DNA from: Megalonaias nervosa
Taxonomy: Eukaryota; Mollusca; Bivalvia; Unionida; Unionidae
NCBI GenBank assembly: GCA_016617855.1
Contig: JAECUM010003647.1
Coordinates: 1 to 64,000, forward strand
Direction: 5' to 3'
DNA length: 64,000 bases
Below the pieces are notes generated by a model that was given only the letters and a program-made list of their open reading frames with translations, was not told the DNA's origin and searched no databases. Positions within the stretch are counted from its first letter, which is position 1. Every line of letters starts with the position of its first letter. Of the stretch, positions 45,070 through 56,644 are shown piece by piece. The position numbers and the translations under genes are program-made.

Positions 45070-46360
45070 ATGTGGCTAACTGACCTGGTTTGAAATATGT
45101 CCCCATGTCCCAAACCCATCAATTCCATGCTGATTACTTGATCCATTCATCACACTCAGCCACTGGCAACATATATCAGCAAAAAGAAGACATTCCAGAT
45201 CTGTTACACATGTATGACTTAAGTCCTTTACTGATTATTTAATAACCACATTGTGCAAAGTTTCTTGGATGCTTCACATCATGTCTACTTGCATCAAACT
45301 TGAAGGCTACACTTCCAGTGTGTCATACAGTGAAATGTGTCCCAGTGTCCCATTTAACTCCAATTGGTGATTGTTGTTTTTTCAAGTCCAGAGTGAAACA
45401 ATACCCACTGATGTGAACTAACTGTTGCATCTTCACTGCATGACACACTGGAAGCACTGTATTAGCATCCAAACTAGGTCATTTACATACAGGTGGAACA
45501 GAGACTTTGCACAAAACTGACTATTAAATGATTTGTAAAATACTGAAATGGTTGTTGTTGTTGTTTTGGGGTTGAACACCATTTCTCAGCACAAGATAGG
45601 CTATATATGGCAGCCAGTATAACTGATGGAGGAAGAATCCAAGAAAACCCCGGTAAGAACCATCAGTCCATGGGAAGCTACTGGCGGCTTTCTCACATAC
45701 CCACATTGGCCAAGCCTGAGGCTCGAACCCATGCAGATGGAGATGAAATGGCAGTGATTGGTAATGGCAAGCACTTTAGACCACTTTGCCACTGGGACCC
45801 CAAACATAGGGAACATGTTTGTAGTGTTTCCTTTGACTCTGATGAATATGTAATCAGTCACTGAATGTTTCAACTGGACCTAAATAGAAGAAAGTAAAAA
45901 GTCAGCAAGAGGCCAGATTCCAAACTGCACAAGTTGTAGTCATGTTGTTCATTTGCAGAAGGGGAGTGGGTGTTACATAAAGTTTTGTTTTTCACTGGCA
46001 GAAATGAATGTCTGGCCACAGCAGTTGTTTTGCATCTGTGGGAAGTACTTTGTGAAGTATTTGGTTGTTAGTCATCTCCACTCCCAAACTCATACTTGTT
46101 CTAGATAAGATTTCCTTTGTACAAGGAAATTGCACCATTTCTTCTGTTTTGAAGATAGCTCAGTATTGACTTCTAATTTAAAGAAAGACATGAAATTGGT
46201 AATAAGATGTTTTGAAAACATTTATGCAGTGCAAAACAAAGGATATGGTGACAAAGACAAATCTTGTATCTCATCAAATGGAGCAGCAAAATGGCCTAAA
46301 ATGCTACATACAAATCACTGACGCCTGACAGGTTGTCTCTTTGGAAGTACTTTTTTTGTG
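45070..46360. repeat. dispersed repeat block X, copy 2, containing an old SINE-A
   Basis: Similar to 33260-34340 in the same orientation, with a SINE-A inserted at 45549-45803. In this intron block M precedes block X, the reverse of the order at 33-36 kb. Confidence 0.7.
45549..45803 (-). repeat. SINE-A, old diverged copy, minus orientation
   Basis: Tail gttgttgttgtt, then body with ctcagcacaagataggctat and ggaggaagaatc, then head with ggctcgaacccatgc and gaccactttgccactggga. More substitutions than the other copies and no clear target-site duplication. Confidence 0.85.
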
Positions 46361-46712
46361 TGTATCAAGGATGAGAATAACATAAGAACAGATAAGTCTA
46401 TGTCTGTCTGTAATTTGCTTAGTAGAAATAGAACCAACATGTCAACACATTAAAAATGACACCACCACCTTTATAATTTCACCTCTGCTAACTGTGCTGT
46501 AAAAAGTTGAATAAATCACAGATCAGGCCTGGATATTTTAATTGAGAGATTTTAAGTATGGACTTCAAGCCTTTACTGCAGTGATCTCTTTGGTGTTAAG
46601 TCTGTCATAAAATTGATCAATCAAAATGCCTCAATTCTAGGCTTATGCTTAAGACATATTTTGGTGAAATTGGCCATATTTTATGAAAACTATATATATT
46701 TTTGTTCTTCAG

Positions 46713-46881
46713 GATAAAATCACATTTGATTATGACCTGGAGAAAATTATTGACGACTGGGTAATGATGGGATTCCTTGTGGGAAATGACTTTATCCCTC
46801 ACCTACCTCATCTCCACATTCACCATGATGCCCTGCCAATGTTATGGAAAACATACATGGAGGTACTGCCATCTTGTGGAG
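46713..46881 (+). CDS. XRN1: XRN1 coding exon 9
   Basis: The 169-bp exon encodes DKITFDYDLEKIIDDWVMMG, then FLVGNDFIPHLPHLHIHHDA and LPMLWKTYMEVLPSCGG. The Asp of GNDFIPHLP is one of the conserved acidic active-site residues of the FEN/XRN superfamily. The acceptor is gttcttcag and the donor gtcagt. It ends one base into the Gly codon. Confidence 0.97.
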
Positions 46882-47039
46882 GTCAGTAAAACATATAGAA
46901 TGTTGTTTATTGAAAAGGTAAGGGATAACACAGTTCAATATAGTAAGTGATAACACAATTCAATACAGTAAGGGATAACACGATTCCAGATGTAACATGA
47001 TTCTGCTATGAACCCCATGACCAAAATGAAATCCATCAT

Positions 47040-47310
47040 ACTTAATTGGTCTATCAAATGTATGGCAATATGGAGTGAGTCCATTGTACTTAAATTTGTC
47101 TGTCAAATGTATGACAGTATGGATTAAATCCATTGTACTTAAATTGGTCTGTCAAATGTATGACAGTTTGGATTGAATCCATTGTACTTAAATTTGTCTG
47201 TCAAATGTATGACAGTATGGATTAAATCCATTGTACTTAAATTGGTCTGTCAAATGTATGACAGTTTGGATTGAATCCATTGTACTTAAATTGGTCTGTC
47301 AAATGTGTGA
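47040..47310. repeat. 49-bp tandem repeat, about 5.5 copies
   Basis: The phrase tctgtcaaatgtatgacagt recurs at 47054, 47103, 47152, 47201 and 47250 (anchor tcaaatg), an exact 49-bp period. A shorter repeat of gggataacacaattca-type units lies just upstream at 46920-46985. Confidence 0.92.
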
Positions 47311-47904
47311 CAATATGAACTGAAAGAAAAAATAATCCTTAATATTATATTCTTATTTCCTTTTAAAAGATTATTATTAATGGACAAAATTTAAATGTTG
47401 TCATTTTAGGTGTGGAATTTGTAAAATAACTGATGTGAAAGAAACAAAATGTTTCTTTTTTGCTTGTTATTTACATAGTTGCTTACCCTGATCTAATATA
47501 TTTGGCTCTAAGAAACTGGACAATACAGAGCCCAAAATGACACCTGGAATTTGAAAATGATATTGCCAATCTTTTCTTCAGAGTCAGCCAGTTTTGATAA
47601 ATATTTAATTGTTACATTGTTTAGTTGTTGTTTCCAAGATTTCAACAGGCTACCTTTCACATGAATTGCTTTCGCTTTATGAAAAGGTGTCATTGATGCG
47701 GTCCTTGAGCCATTGTACTAGTCCTTATGTGGCCGTCATGGTGATTTGAGTTTGAGACTCCTTGTTTAAAGAATATACAGATATGTATTTAGTATATGTA
47801 TATATGTATGCATACATGTGTGGGTGGATGGGTGTGGTCAGAGAATATAGTTATGTACTAATTATACAGTATATGTATAGAGAATATAAAGTTATATACT
47901 AATA

Positions 47905-47945
47905 ATACATACATACATACATACATTCATACATACATAAATACA
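47905..47945. repeat. (ACAT)n microsatellite
   Basis: ACAT/ACAA run within a longer TA-rich stretch (47770-47950). Confidence 0.85.
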
Positions 47946-48145
47946 TATATGGCATGTGGATGTGAGATGAGTTAAGGAGATCTGTGTTTACATCATTCGG
48001 ACACAACATAATCTGAAAGCAAGGCTATCAATAGAAGCCAAGGACTAGGAATTATTTGTTTGGCTCCTTTAATGCTACCTGTTGGCTGTGATAATGCCCT
48101 GATCCCAAATCCCCAGTTGGCTTTATTCAGTCCACCCCACTTTAA

Positions 48146-48440
48146 AAAGGAGCTGCAGTAGCCTATTTGGTACAGCATTGGACTTGTAATCCAAATGTGG
48201 CATATTTGGTACCCTCCAGGCCAACTCAGTTTGCTGCCTCTGTGTGTTCTAGGGAAAAGCACTTAGTTTAAATTTTCCGGCATGATAACAAACCAATCAC
48301 AACCTCATACTTAAAAATTGTTCACCCCAGAATAAGTGATGTTATATGTGGGAGTCATTAGCTGGCATAATTTCACACCATCAAGATACAACCCAGTATA
48401 ACTAGTTACTTACTGAATCTGTTTCAGTGGACCTTTCTGA
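48146..48440 (+). repeat. SINE-C, tRNA-derived, plus orientation
   Basis: The head has tttggtacagcattggactt and gtaatccaaatgtgg, then the typical agggaaaagcacttag and a 3' part ending near 48440. Related to the minus-orientation fragment at 21890-22025. Confidence 0.55.
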
Positions 48441-48675
48441 AAATGAAAAAAATTTGACATTTAAAATTAGAAATGCATGAGAATTTTCGTACTTTAATTC
48501 ATACACACCTCTACATTTTCCACTGTGTTTGAAAAAGTAAAGACATGTCATTTGAATCTCACAATAAATGTAGAAGTTCAATCTGTATTACAATATTCAG
48601 CTTGTTCATACATTTCATAATCTTAACAAACACTTCTGTATGATGTAATGAAGTTGCACTATTTGTTGTCTGTAG

Positions 48676-48743
48676 GTTACATCAATGAGGGAGGTCACTT
48701 GAATTTACCAAGGTTTGAAAAGTACCTGAATGCTTTGTCACAG
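48676..48743 (+). CDS. XRN1: XRN1 coding exon 10
   Basis: The 68-bp exon completes the Gly codon and encodes YINEGGHLNLPRFEKYLNAL then SQ, matching the conserved YINESGHLNL..FEKYL block at the end of the first conserved region. The acceptor is gtctgtag and the donor gtaagg, phase 0 at the end. Confidence 0.95.
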
Positions 48744-49384
48744 GTAAGGGCTGTTTAGACACTTTGTTGATCCATCTATGTCACAGATATTCCTAATGCC
48801 TTTGGCCTTTCCACAGTGATTGTTTATGTCTGTTAAAGTGTTTGAAGATATTACAGCCACTGAGACAGGAAATCCATCTGAGATACATACCCACAATATA
48901 TTTTATTCATTAAAACATACATTTTGTAAACATTAAAAGCATGACTTTATCTCTGATCAGATGTTGAAAGACATTTATTTTGAGCTAAGGTTTCCCCTCT
49001 GATTTAATCAGCATAAAATTAACAGGGCATTGTTTTATTTCAGCTTGGTCTTGTGAATGTTTTGGCATTTTATGTCATTTTCTGTTGTTAGGACACATAG
49101 TTGCTTGATGTGCCCACATTTGCTGCCACACACTAACTTTCATCAAGATTACTGGATTGCATTCAGATGTTGTGCTTTTTACAGATGAAATCTGTCATGC
49201 TTCAGACATATTTCAAATCTTTCAAATGGACAAACAAATGTAAATGTTTAGCAACAGTAACTTCTTGATATGCAGACTTTGTGGGCATTTGCAGAAGAAC
49301 TTAAATATTTTATGCATTTTGCACAGCAGACAGATGTTTCTATGATTTACTGTAAAGTTGATTTCTTTTTCTTTTTGTTCAAAG

Positions 49385-49498
49385 TTTGACATTGAGACGT
49401 TTCAGGAGCAAGCAGGGGACTTGAAATGGCTGGAGGGCAAGAAACTGGAGAAACAAGAGTTTCTGACACAAGTAGCAAAGAAATTTAGAACAAGTCAG
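49385..49498 (+). CDS. XRN1: XRN1 coding exon 11
   Basis: The 114-bp exon encodes FDIETFQEQAGDLKWLEGKK and a Lys-rich extension to TSQ. It matches the 'FD.E.F.E...DLKW.E.K' segment after the conserved nuclease core. From here the sequence diverges from vertebrate XRN1, as expected for the linker. The acceptor is gttcaaag and the donor gtatat, both phase 0. Confidence 0.9.
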
Positions 49499-49923
49499 GT
49501 ATATTGTGTGAACCAGTCTAGACTGTGTCCTTTGGTTATCACCCACAAGATATTTGCATTTTGATGCTGGAATAAATATTTGAATGAATCTATGTCTGGC
49601 CTGGAGTTTATGAAATTTTCTCTTCCGGTAACATGGCCTTCAAACCTAATTTTAGAAATCATTAGACCCCAATTAAACTAGACCTTTTAACTGGCAAGAA
49701 TATTTCATTGAGGCAAAAGATCTGGCAAAGAGTTGTCTATCATTTGTAGCTTTAGCTTTTGTGTAGTCTCAGGCATGAAAGCCAAATGAAGTTAAGGACT
49801 TCATTCTGAAGTTATATGTATGATATCACAGGTTCATGTAGCTCGCTTCCATAAATGCAGATAAACTGTCATATAAGCAGAACAATTAATCTGACATATA
49901 TTTCAGCCTTTCACCATCATATT

Positions 49924-50117
49924 GTTTCTTTAAATACGTTACCCAATCATAATACCTTAGGAGAACTACTACCTCGCAAATCCAGCCCTCCCAGATTAAA
50001 ACCTTTTAGCTAAAAAGCTAAAAGTTGTATGCCCACCTAGGGGACGCTTGGGCAGAGTGATCTCCACTTGGTACAGGGATTGGTGCCAAATCCCAAGAAT
50101 ATCTTGGTTACTACTTC
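49924..50117 (+). repeat. DIRS left inverted terminal repeat
   Basis: About 190 bp, inverse of 61108-61300, with shared blocks acccaatcataatacctt, cccagattaaaa, gcccaccta and ggtgccaaatcccaagaata. Confidence 0.85.
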
Positions 50118-50504
50118 TGCTCGTGCTAAGAAGCACACTGTCATCTCAAAAGTCCTCGCAAAAGCCAGAATCAACTTGGAAGATATTCCCTTGTAAGTTG
50201 GCAGAGTTTTTTCACTTCTGAGAAAAGTATACCCCATCTACATTTCCAACTTTATCTTCCTGTGCCAACAGAGTTCTGCATTTTCAGTTTTCTAACACTT
50301 TGTCATCATCACATATCTAGGTACTTACAGGGTATCCTATGCAATTTCACATTATTATATTTATGTGTGTGCAAGTCTCTAGTGCTTGTAGAAGACTCTT
50401 AATAAATGTATAATTCCACTACAAACAGGTACATACATGTGAGTTTTCTATCCCAAGGCATTCTTAGCATCCGGGTGTCATGCTTCAATGATTTTACTTG
50501 TACA

Positions 50505-51080
50505 GGCTGTCCTTGTGCCTTTCTAAAGGTAATATTGTAAATTATATTAAAACTGGACACTTCATTGCATTATTAGCTCGTCTGCTATAGCTTATTTCCA
50601 AGTAAAGATCTTATGGTACATCTCTGACCCACCATGTATTCAAAGACAGGTGCACTGAAGTTACCTGTATAATCCGTCTTTGAGCCCACCTACAGGTAGT
50701 ATTGTGAATTGATTTGAAAAATATATTGATGCCTCATTGCCCTCATTAGGTCGACTGCTAGAACTAATTCATAGTTATGTAAGTGACACTTTATTGATTT
50801 TACTTACATAGAACATCGTTGGGCCTTTTCTTACAGGTAAAATTGTCTCATAATGGACATTGATGGATATACTTTTCAGTTCCTTTTTTATTTGTAGGTT
50901 TTTATGTGCAATATAGAAACTTTTGTATATTACTGTATAGCTTCTGCTCTGGTCTGACAAATACAGGTAAGCTTTTCTATACATGGTTTACTCCAGTCAT
51001 GTCCTGTTCATGCATGTTACTAAAGAGACACTTGAGTGATGTTTATCTGTATAGGCAATCCACTGGCCTTCCTACAGGTG
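50505..51080. repeat. diverged tandem repeat of about 180 bp inside the DIRS 5' part
   Basis: Similar segments centred on 'ctttctaaaggtaatattgt', 'cacctacaggtagtattgtg', 'tcttacaggtaaaattgt' and 'ccttcctacaggtgaggg' recur at about 50520, 50690, 50830 and 51065. Related sequence resumes right of the nested element at about 56645-56760. Confidence 0.5.
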
Positions 51081-51705
51081 AGGGCTGTTCCAGTACAGTA
51101 AAACATATATCCCCCCCGGGGACGGCACTTCAAAAAAACTTCTGTAGGTGGTTGTGTTTCGAACTATTTTGATTCTGACAGTGGAAGGTTGGTTAGGAAA
51201 ATCACTTCTGTTGTGGGTTGTGTTAACAAAATGAGAAATCACTGGTGGGGTTGTCAGAAAAAAAAGAATATATATTGAAAGTCGCATCTACCACCCCTCC
51301 TAGCGGTCTAACTCACGTGAATAAAACATTGGGTTAGAAGTGATGCCAGTACACGCGAGTGCACCAAATTTGTACGAATTCGCATACTTTTAAAGCAGTG
51401 ATATGCGTTCCACAAATTACGTCAACGTCGCGGCTATAAAACGTGTGCTTTGCACAGTATGCAATTTTTATTCAACTTTAAAAGTGCATGTCGCGACGTA
51501 ATCCGCGTTACCAGTAACGGTCTTGCTGCGTTTGATGTGCATACGTTAAAATAGCTGGATACTTCAGTTCGGCATGAATGGCTGTTGAACTAAATTTGAT
51601 TGGTTCATTGGCACTGAAACAAGCATTTATGGTAGTTTTAACCTTACTTTCATTATGGAAGTTTTACAAATGCGTGTTTCAAAAAAGGGCCACACAGGAA
51701 AACAA

Positions 51706-51980
51706 AATGGCTGAATCACAACGGGGTTAGTCTTCAGACGACGTTTTCAGTTGGCAGATCCTGGCTGGTGATAGCTATGGTGACAGTGAATTTGATGTAT
51801 ATCAGTCTGTTGGACAATGGGAAACTCTCACTGGAAATACCAGTGTGTGATTTTGAGCCCGAAATTGATGTAGAGTGCGAGTACGATGTAGCCTGGAATG
51901 CTGTATTATTGCGGTACTTAATGTTCTTACTGGTACATAGTAAAACTGTTTTGCTATTGTTGCTTACTTATAATTTGTAA
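51706..51980 (+). pseudogene. exon-like segment inside the nested transposon, function unknown
   Basis: From the ATG at about 51706 the frame reads MAESQRG, a TAG stop, then SSDDVFSWQILAGDSYGDSE and a Phe-Asp-Val continuation to a TGA near 51847. In a neighbouring frame an acidic segment (PEIDVECEYDVAWN) leads into a hydrophobic stretch. The upstream region (51300-51700) has CpG-containing motifs (acgtcaacgtcgcggc, gtcgcgacgtaat) unlike its surroundings. It could be the first exon of a transposase or a captured host exon. I do not recognise the family. Confidence 0.25.
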
Positions 51981-53399
51981 AGTTTGAATGTCTTTCCATC
52001 TTTCTATTCCTATAAAAATCTTTGTCAAACGAAGCGCTTAAATGTAAATATAACAGCATACGGTGGCTGACCCAGATTAAAGTACCATGGGGAACAACTC
52101 TGTATTATCGCGATATTTGCTCAACTTAGTATGGTAGAATGCAGATATTATAATAAATATAAAATACGACTTACCTATGAGAATAAATGGCCACGCTTGT
52201 ACTGGTTTAGTATTTCCACAATAAAGGAAAGGATCCAGTGATAAAATCCAACACACAAACGTGATTCAAGTGTAAATCCATGCAGAATCCATGAATAACA
52301 ACATTGCAAATTTAATGCAACTATTATTTAACTTTATATGAATTATAAATGTAAAATGGGCAAAGAAATGTAACTTTATAACAACTATTATTAATAACAA
52401 CTATTATTAATATTATTATTATTAATATTAAAATATTACTTATTTAAAGAAAGTTTAACTGTTATTATATTCTTATGTTCGTATAAAAAGTATGATCTTG
52501 AGCAACATTTTGTAAATTTTGGTCCATATTGGCTACCATGAAATGAAATTGCAATCTTGACTTTGTAAGGACATGTATGTAACCATCAGTATATGACCTA
52601 TAATCATCAAACATCAGACGATACACTGAATATATTTCGCAATCAAAGCCAATGCAGGTATAGCATGTTCGACTGGAGGTTTTTATATGATGATCAACAT
52701 AATTTCATGAACTTTACAAAAACGTGATCTTCATTCTTTTCTATCGTAAAGTTATAAAAAATGTTGACATTTTAAAGGAAATTCTGCTGTAAGATATTTG
52801 AATCCTTGCTGGCTACAGCTTTACATCTGTAAACAACCGCTAGACGGCGTGTGTCCAGAATTAATCGAAAAATCCCGTTTGCCACAATAATATAGAGCCC
52901 GTGATAATACAGCGTTGGAGTATACATGTTGGATGGACAGGATGCCTGTTAGGCCTAACCTACTATGCAGCGTTATTTTGAAACTACCAATCCTAAATAC
53001 AGGCAATTTAAAAGTTCAGTACAATTTTAGTTTCTTTTCTCTAGACATTCATCACTGAGAGATTTTGTGCTAATTTAAGTTAAGCATTCAGATAAACTGA
53101 ATAAATAAAGATTTAACAAATTAAAAAGAGCACATTCAAGATACCCATGTCTGAACAAGCAGACTATGGAAATGTTGGACTTAAAACCCTAATACAGCAT
53201 TATGGAAGAGAAAAAATCTGGCATAAGAGGCAGCAAAGCACTGATTCAAGGAAGTGAAACTTTGGCAGAGTTCATGTTTGTGAAAACTTTTCTTTTTGGA
53301 ACAGAGATATCCAAGAGAATACCTGTGAGATGTTGAAAACTGCACAACCATAAAGAACAGTAACTTGTTCAAGCTAGTTAAGGATTTTTCTTTTCAGAC

Positions 53400-53790
53400 A
53401 GCAGACAATGAAAGGGAGTTCTTAGCAGAGAATAATATTCATACACAGAGGAAGAGGATCATATTAAATTCAGAAATAATCAACAGATTAATGCTCATAG
53501 GATTCATCAGAGAATCCCCATACAACATAATAAAGTGTGTGTAGATCTGTAGTTGGCAGAACCACGATGGCAACAAAAGAATGATGAGACTAACTTCATA
53601 TCATGTAGATGTATTACCAAATGAAGTACATGCTCTCTATGTGCAAAAATTAAATGACATTAAACATAAGGGACTGACTGGTCTGTGTAAACTCAAAGCA
53701 AGATGGATAAAATTTGTCCTGTTTATGTTTGGCTATTCCTATGTATATTTTGAGCATGGTGATATTTTCTGCAGACCTTTTGGCAGTTAG
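53400..53790 (+). other. unrecognised open segments inside the nested transposon
   Basis: Two adjoining frames (about 53395-53545 and 53581-53790) have protein-like composition, with a charged helix (NEREFLAENNIHTQRKRI) then a Lys-rich and hydrophobic segment. A stop lies between them. They may be transposase remnants. No motif is recognised. Confidence 0.2.
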
Positions 53791-55084
53791 TTCCAAACCA
53801 TCATTTGGTATTTGTGTTACAAATTGGATTACTGTTATCTAGTACACAACATTCTGAAGCAGTATCATTAACTAATGATGAAATTGGTGAAAAAAGATTA
53901 TGTCATTCTGATATATGGATTCTTTACTACACTCCTAATCTGTTTGTCCTGATTCTTTTTTACCGTCTTTAGTTTTACTGGTACCAATACTTTTAATAAA
54001 ATTGTAGCTTCTGTTTTCTTGCAGTCTCAATATTTGTGATCATGTATTATTGTCAACAGGTAAAATGTGCTTAGTTGTGTTGTAAAATCTAAACTATTAA
54101 TTAACAAGGGACTAAGTGGGTCAACTTCATATGTGCAGAAATTATTGCCATCTTACAGAGTGTTGGTAGAAACAACAGATTAGTTGTAAAAAATGTATTT
54201 GGCAGAGTTGTAGAACCAGCACTCGTATTGTCACCACATATTCCATTTAAATAATATCATTATTTCTGCATATTCCAATCAGTATTTTCCCAGTGATATT
54301 AATTTCCTGATCTGATGTTCGTTTCTTGTGCAGTTTTACATATCAAGATTTCTCATAGCATCATTAAAACACAATGTAATCTGCACCAAATTGAGTTGTT
54401 TGAGAAGAAATTCATTTTTTAACCCAAAAATCACTGAAGCTATAAGTTCTGGCATTAAAGTCTCATATTCAATAACATTTGAAGTCAACATGATAGTAAT
54501 TTAGGATTAAACTGTACTATCTTCACCTTTGGTATATTCAGATCTTGAATGTGATGGAGGAACATGGCTCCAAAATAAACACATCAATTTTAGAACCTGT
54601 TCATTGACTATGAATCAAGTATATAATCCAAATCCAAATGAATTGTTAGAAAAGTTTTAATTCTTTTGACAGCATTGTAATTAGCTGTCAAATATGGAGT
54701 AAGCCTATGGTCTTTCTGCCATCCTGACCAAGACCCCACCACAACCACGTGACCACAGTAATAATCACTATACAACTAGAGATGACATTTTTTGAGTATT
54801 TTGATATCAGTTGAGCCTTAAAAGAGTAGAACAGTAAGTAAGAGTGACAGATATTTAAGTGTTATGGAGATATGGAACAATGGTTTTTCCTGCCACCACC
54901 ACCTCCTCATCAGAGATCACACACACACAAAACTTAGATGATAACTTTTAGGTAACTGTCAGAAAGGCATAATTGACGATCTTCAAAGTCTAAAAAAATT
55001 ACTAGAGTCAAAATTGATAAACTCATACAGCTGTGGCAAAAATGATGGACTAGTACCTTTGCTGCTGTTGCAACTGTTGATTAG

Positions 55085-55560
55085 TTGGTTGATTTAGTTT
55101 GGTTGGGTTTGTTTTTGGTGGGTTTTAATGCGATGTTTCAACACGGCAGCCAATATATTAGGTGGAGGAAGAACACCAACACAAATTGGTTGATCTGTGA
55201 CAAAAACTCACTCAGTGAGATGTGCAAGTGATCTGTAAAAGCAAGCACCTTAGTACATTTGGGCACATGGAGCCTCTGTTGTTTTGATGTTTATCTCTAA
55301 CAGCCGAAGTCATTTAGACACAAGACCTCATGTTTCGATAGATCATTATGGCCTTTGCACCATTTTCAGATCTAGAGAATCTATATATGGCAGCCAGTTT
55401 TACTGCTAAAGAAAATCCAAGTACTTTTGAGACACCAAACACCACTAATGTAGAACCACTGACCTTCCACAAGTAACTGGCAACATTCTCATGGACACAT
55501 TAGAGGCAAGTAATCACATGGCAAGCATCTTGTACCACTCGGCCATGAAAGCCCCTCAGA
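55085..55560 (-). repeat. two very old SINE-A-like copies
   Basis: Phrases related to SINE-A (ggcagccaatat, taggtggaggaagaac; tggcagccagttttactg, accactcggcca) occur in order at about 55085-55275 and 55370-55560, both with tail side left. Heavily diverged. Confidence 0.5.
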
Positions 55561-56644
55561 CCATAGGTATAAGTCTCATATGAAAGACTAGAAGTGGGAG
55601 ATAGAACCTGTGACAACTGGATTGAAAGTGCAGAATGTTACTGCTAGGCCATCAGTGATGATGATGATGCTCTTGACAATCCAGTTAACTGCAATGACAT
55701 TGATTTTACCAGTACTCTGGGAAAAAATGATTCCTTGACTTTCCTCCATTTTTTAAAATCTAATTTATGATATAAAAATGTTTAACTTGCTATATTTCTT
55801 TTTTTTAAAACTTCTGTTAGTTTTGCAACAAGGCATAAAAATAAAGATGTCGGTAACTGAAATATATGTTCTTAAAAGAAATGAATAATGTAAAAGTAGG
55901 CAGAAAATATGCGACATCACTTCCACAAGCATTAATATATTTTTTGGACAAATCATGCATTATAAGTTTATCAAAATATTTATTTTAGAAAAAATAATAA
56001 CAAGGAATCGTAGCATCTGACCACACATTTAAAGCAATACAAAATTTAACTATTATTCAAATCAAAAGCAGCATGCCTGAGAACAAATAAAAATGGCAAA
56101 ACATAGTGATCACATTAGTAAACACACAGTTTAGTAAGGAAACAAATTCATGATATCTGTATTAGAATAGAAATCCTGATATAAAACCTATATTCATGGA
56201 CATTAAATTAGTAGGTATTAAGGGTCTGATCAATGACCCCTACAAATAATAAGCCTCCAAGAAAATTTGTGATTTCACCGTATTAGAAACATTCATGGCT
56301 GACACAGACAAACAAAAGGACAAAAGATTGATTATAATAAATGAATACAAATAAAAATATGCAGTAGATTATATGATCTATAAGAATTCAGTAGATTACC
56401 TCTAGTCGGTTGTCATTTAAATCGCTTATGTCCCCAACCCAATATTAAAATCGCTTCTGCCGCGCACTAACCCATAGCCAGAAATTATGTATTAAAAAAA
56501 ATATGCTTCTGTAGGGGGTAGTGTTTTTCAACTAAAACATATCTGATGGTGGATCATAATTTTTTTAAATTGCTTCTGTTGTGGGTTGGTTGAATTTGAA
56601 AGTGCCTTCCCCCCAGGGGGGGTATGTTTTACTGGAACAGCACT

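Larger units (their letters stand above)
42848..46712 (+). other. XRN1: XRN1 intron of 3.9 kb made largely of repeat blocks M and X
   Basis: It contains block M copy 2, block X copy 2 and an old SINE-A, each listed separately. The remaining sequence (42848-43500 and 46360-46710) shows nothing recognisable. Confidence 0.6.
51083..56641. mobile_element. nested DNA transposon of about 5.55 kb, family not assigned
   Basis: Left end: gctgttccagta, then aaaacatata, a C-run and ggggacggcactt. The reverse complement of the right end reads gctgttccagtaaaacatac, C-run, ggggggaaggcactt. Subterminal acttctgt(t/a)g-gggtt motifs follow inside both ends (51140-51250 and 56500-56600). The left end has an extra cagta duplication. 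No transposase is recognised in the interior and no target-site duplication is certain. Confidence 0.65.
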
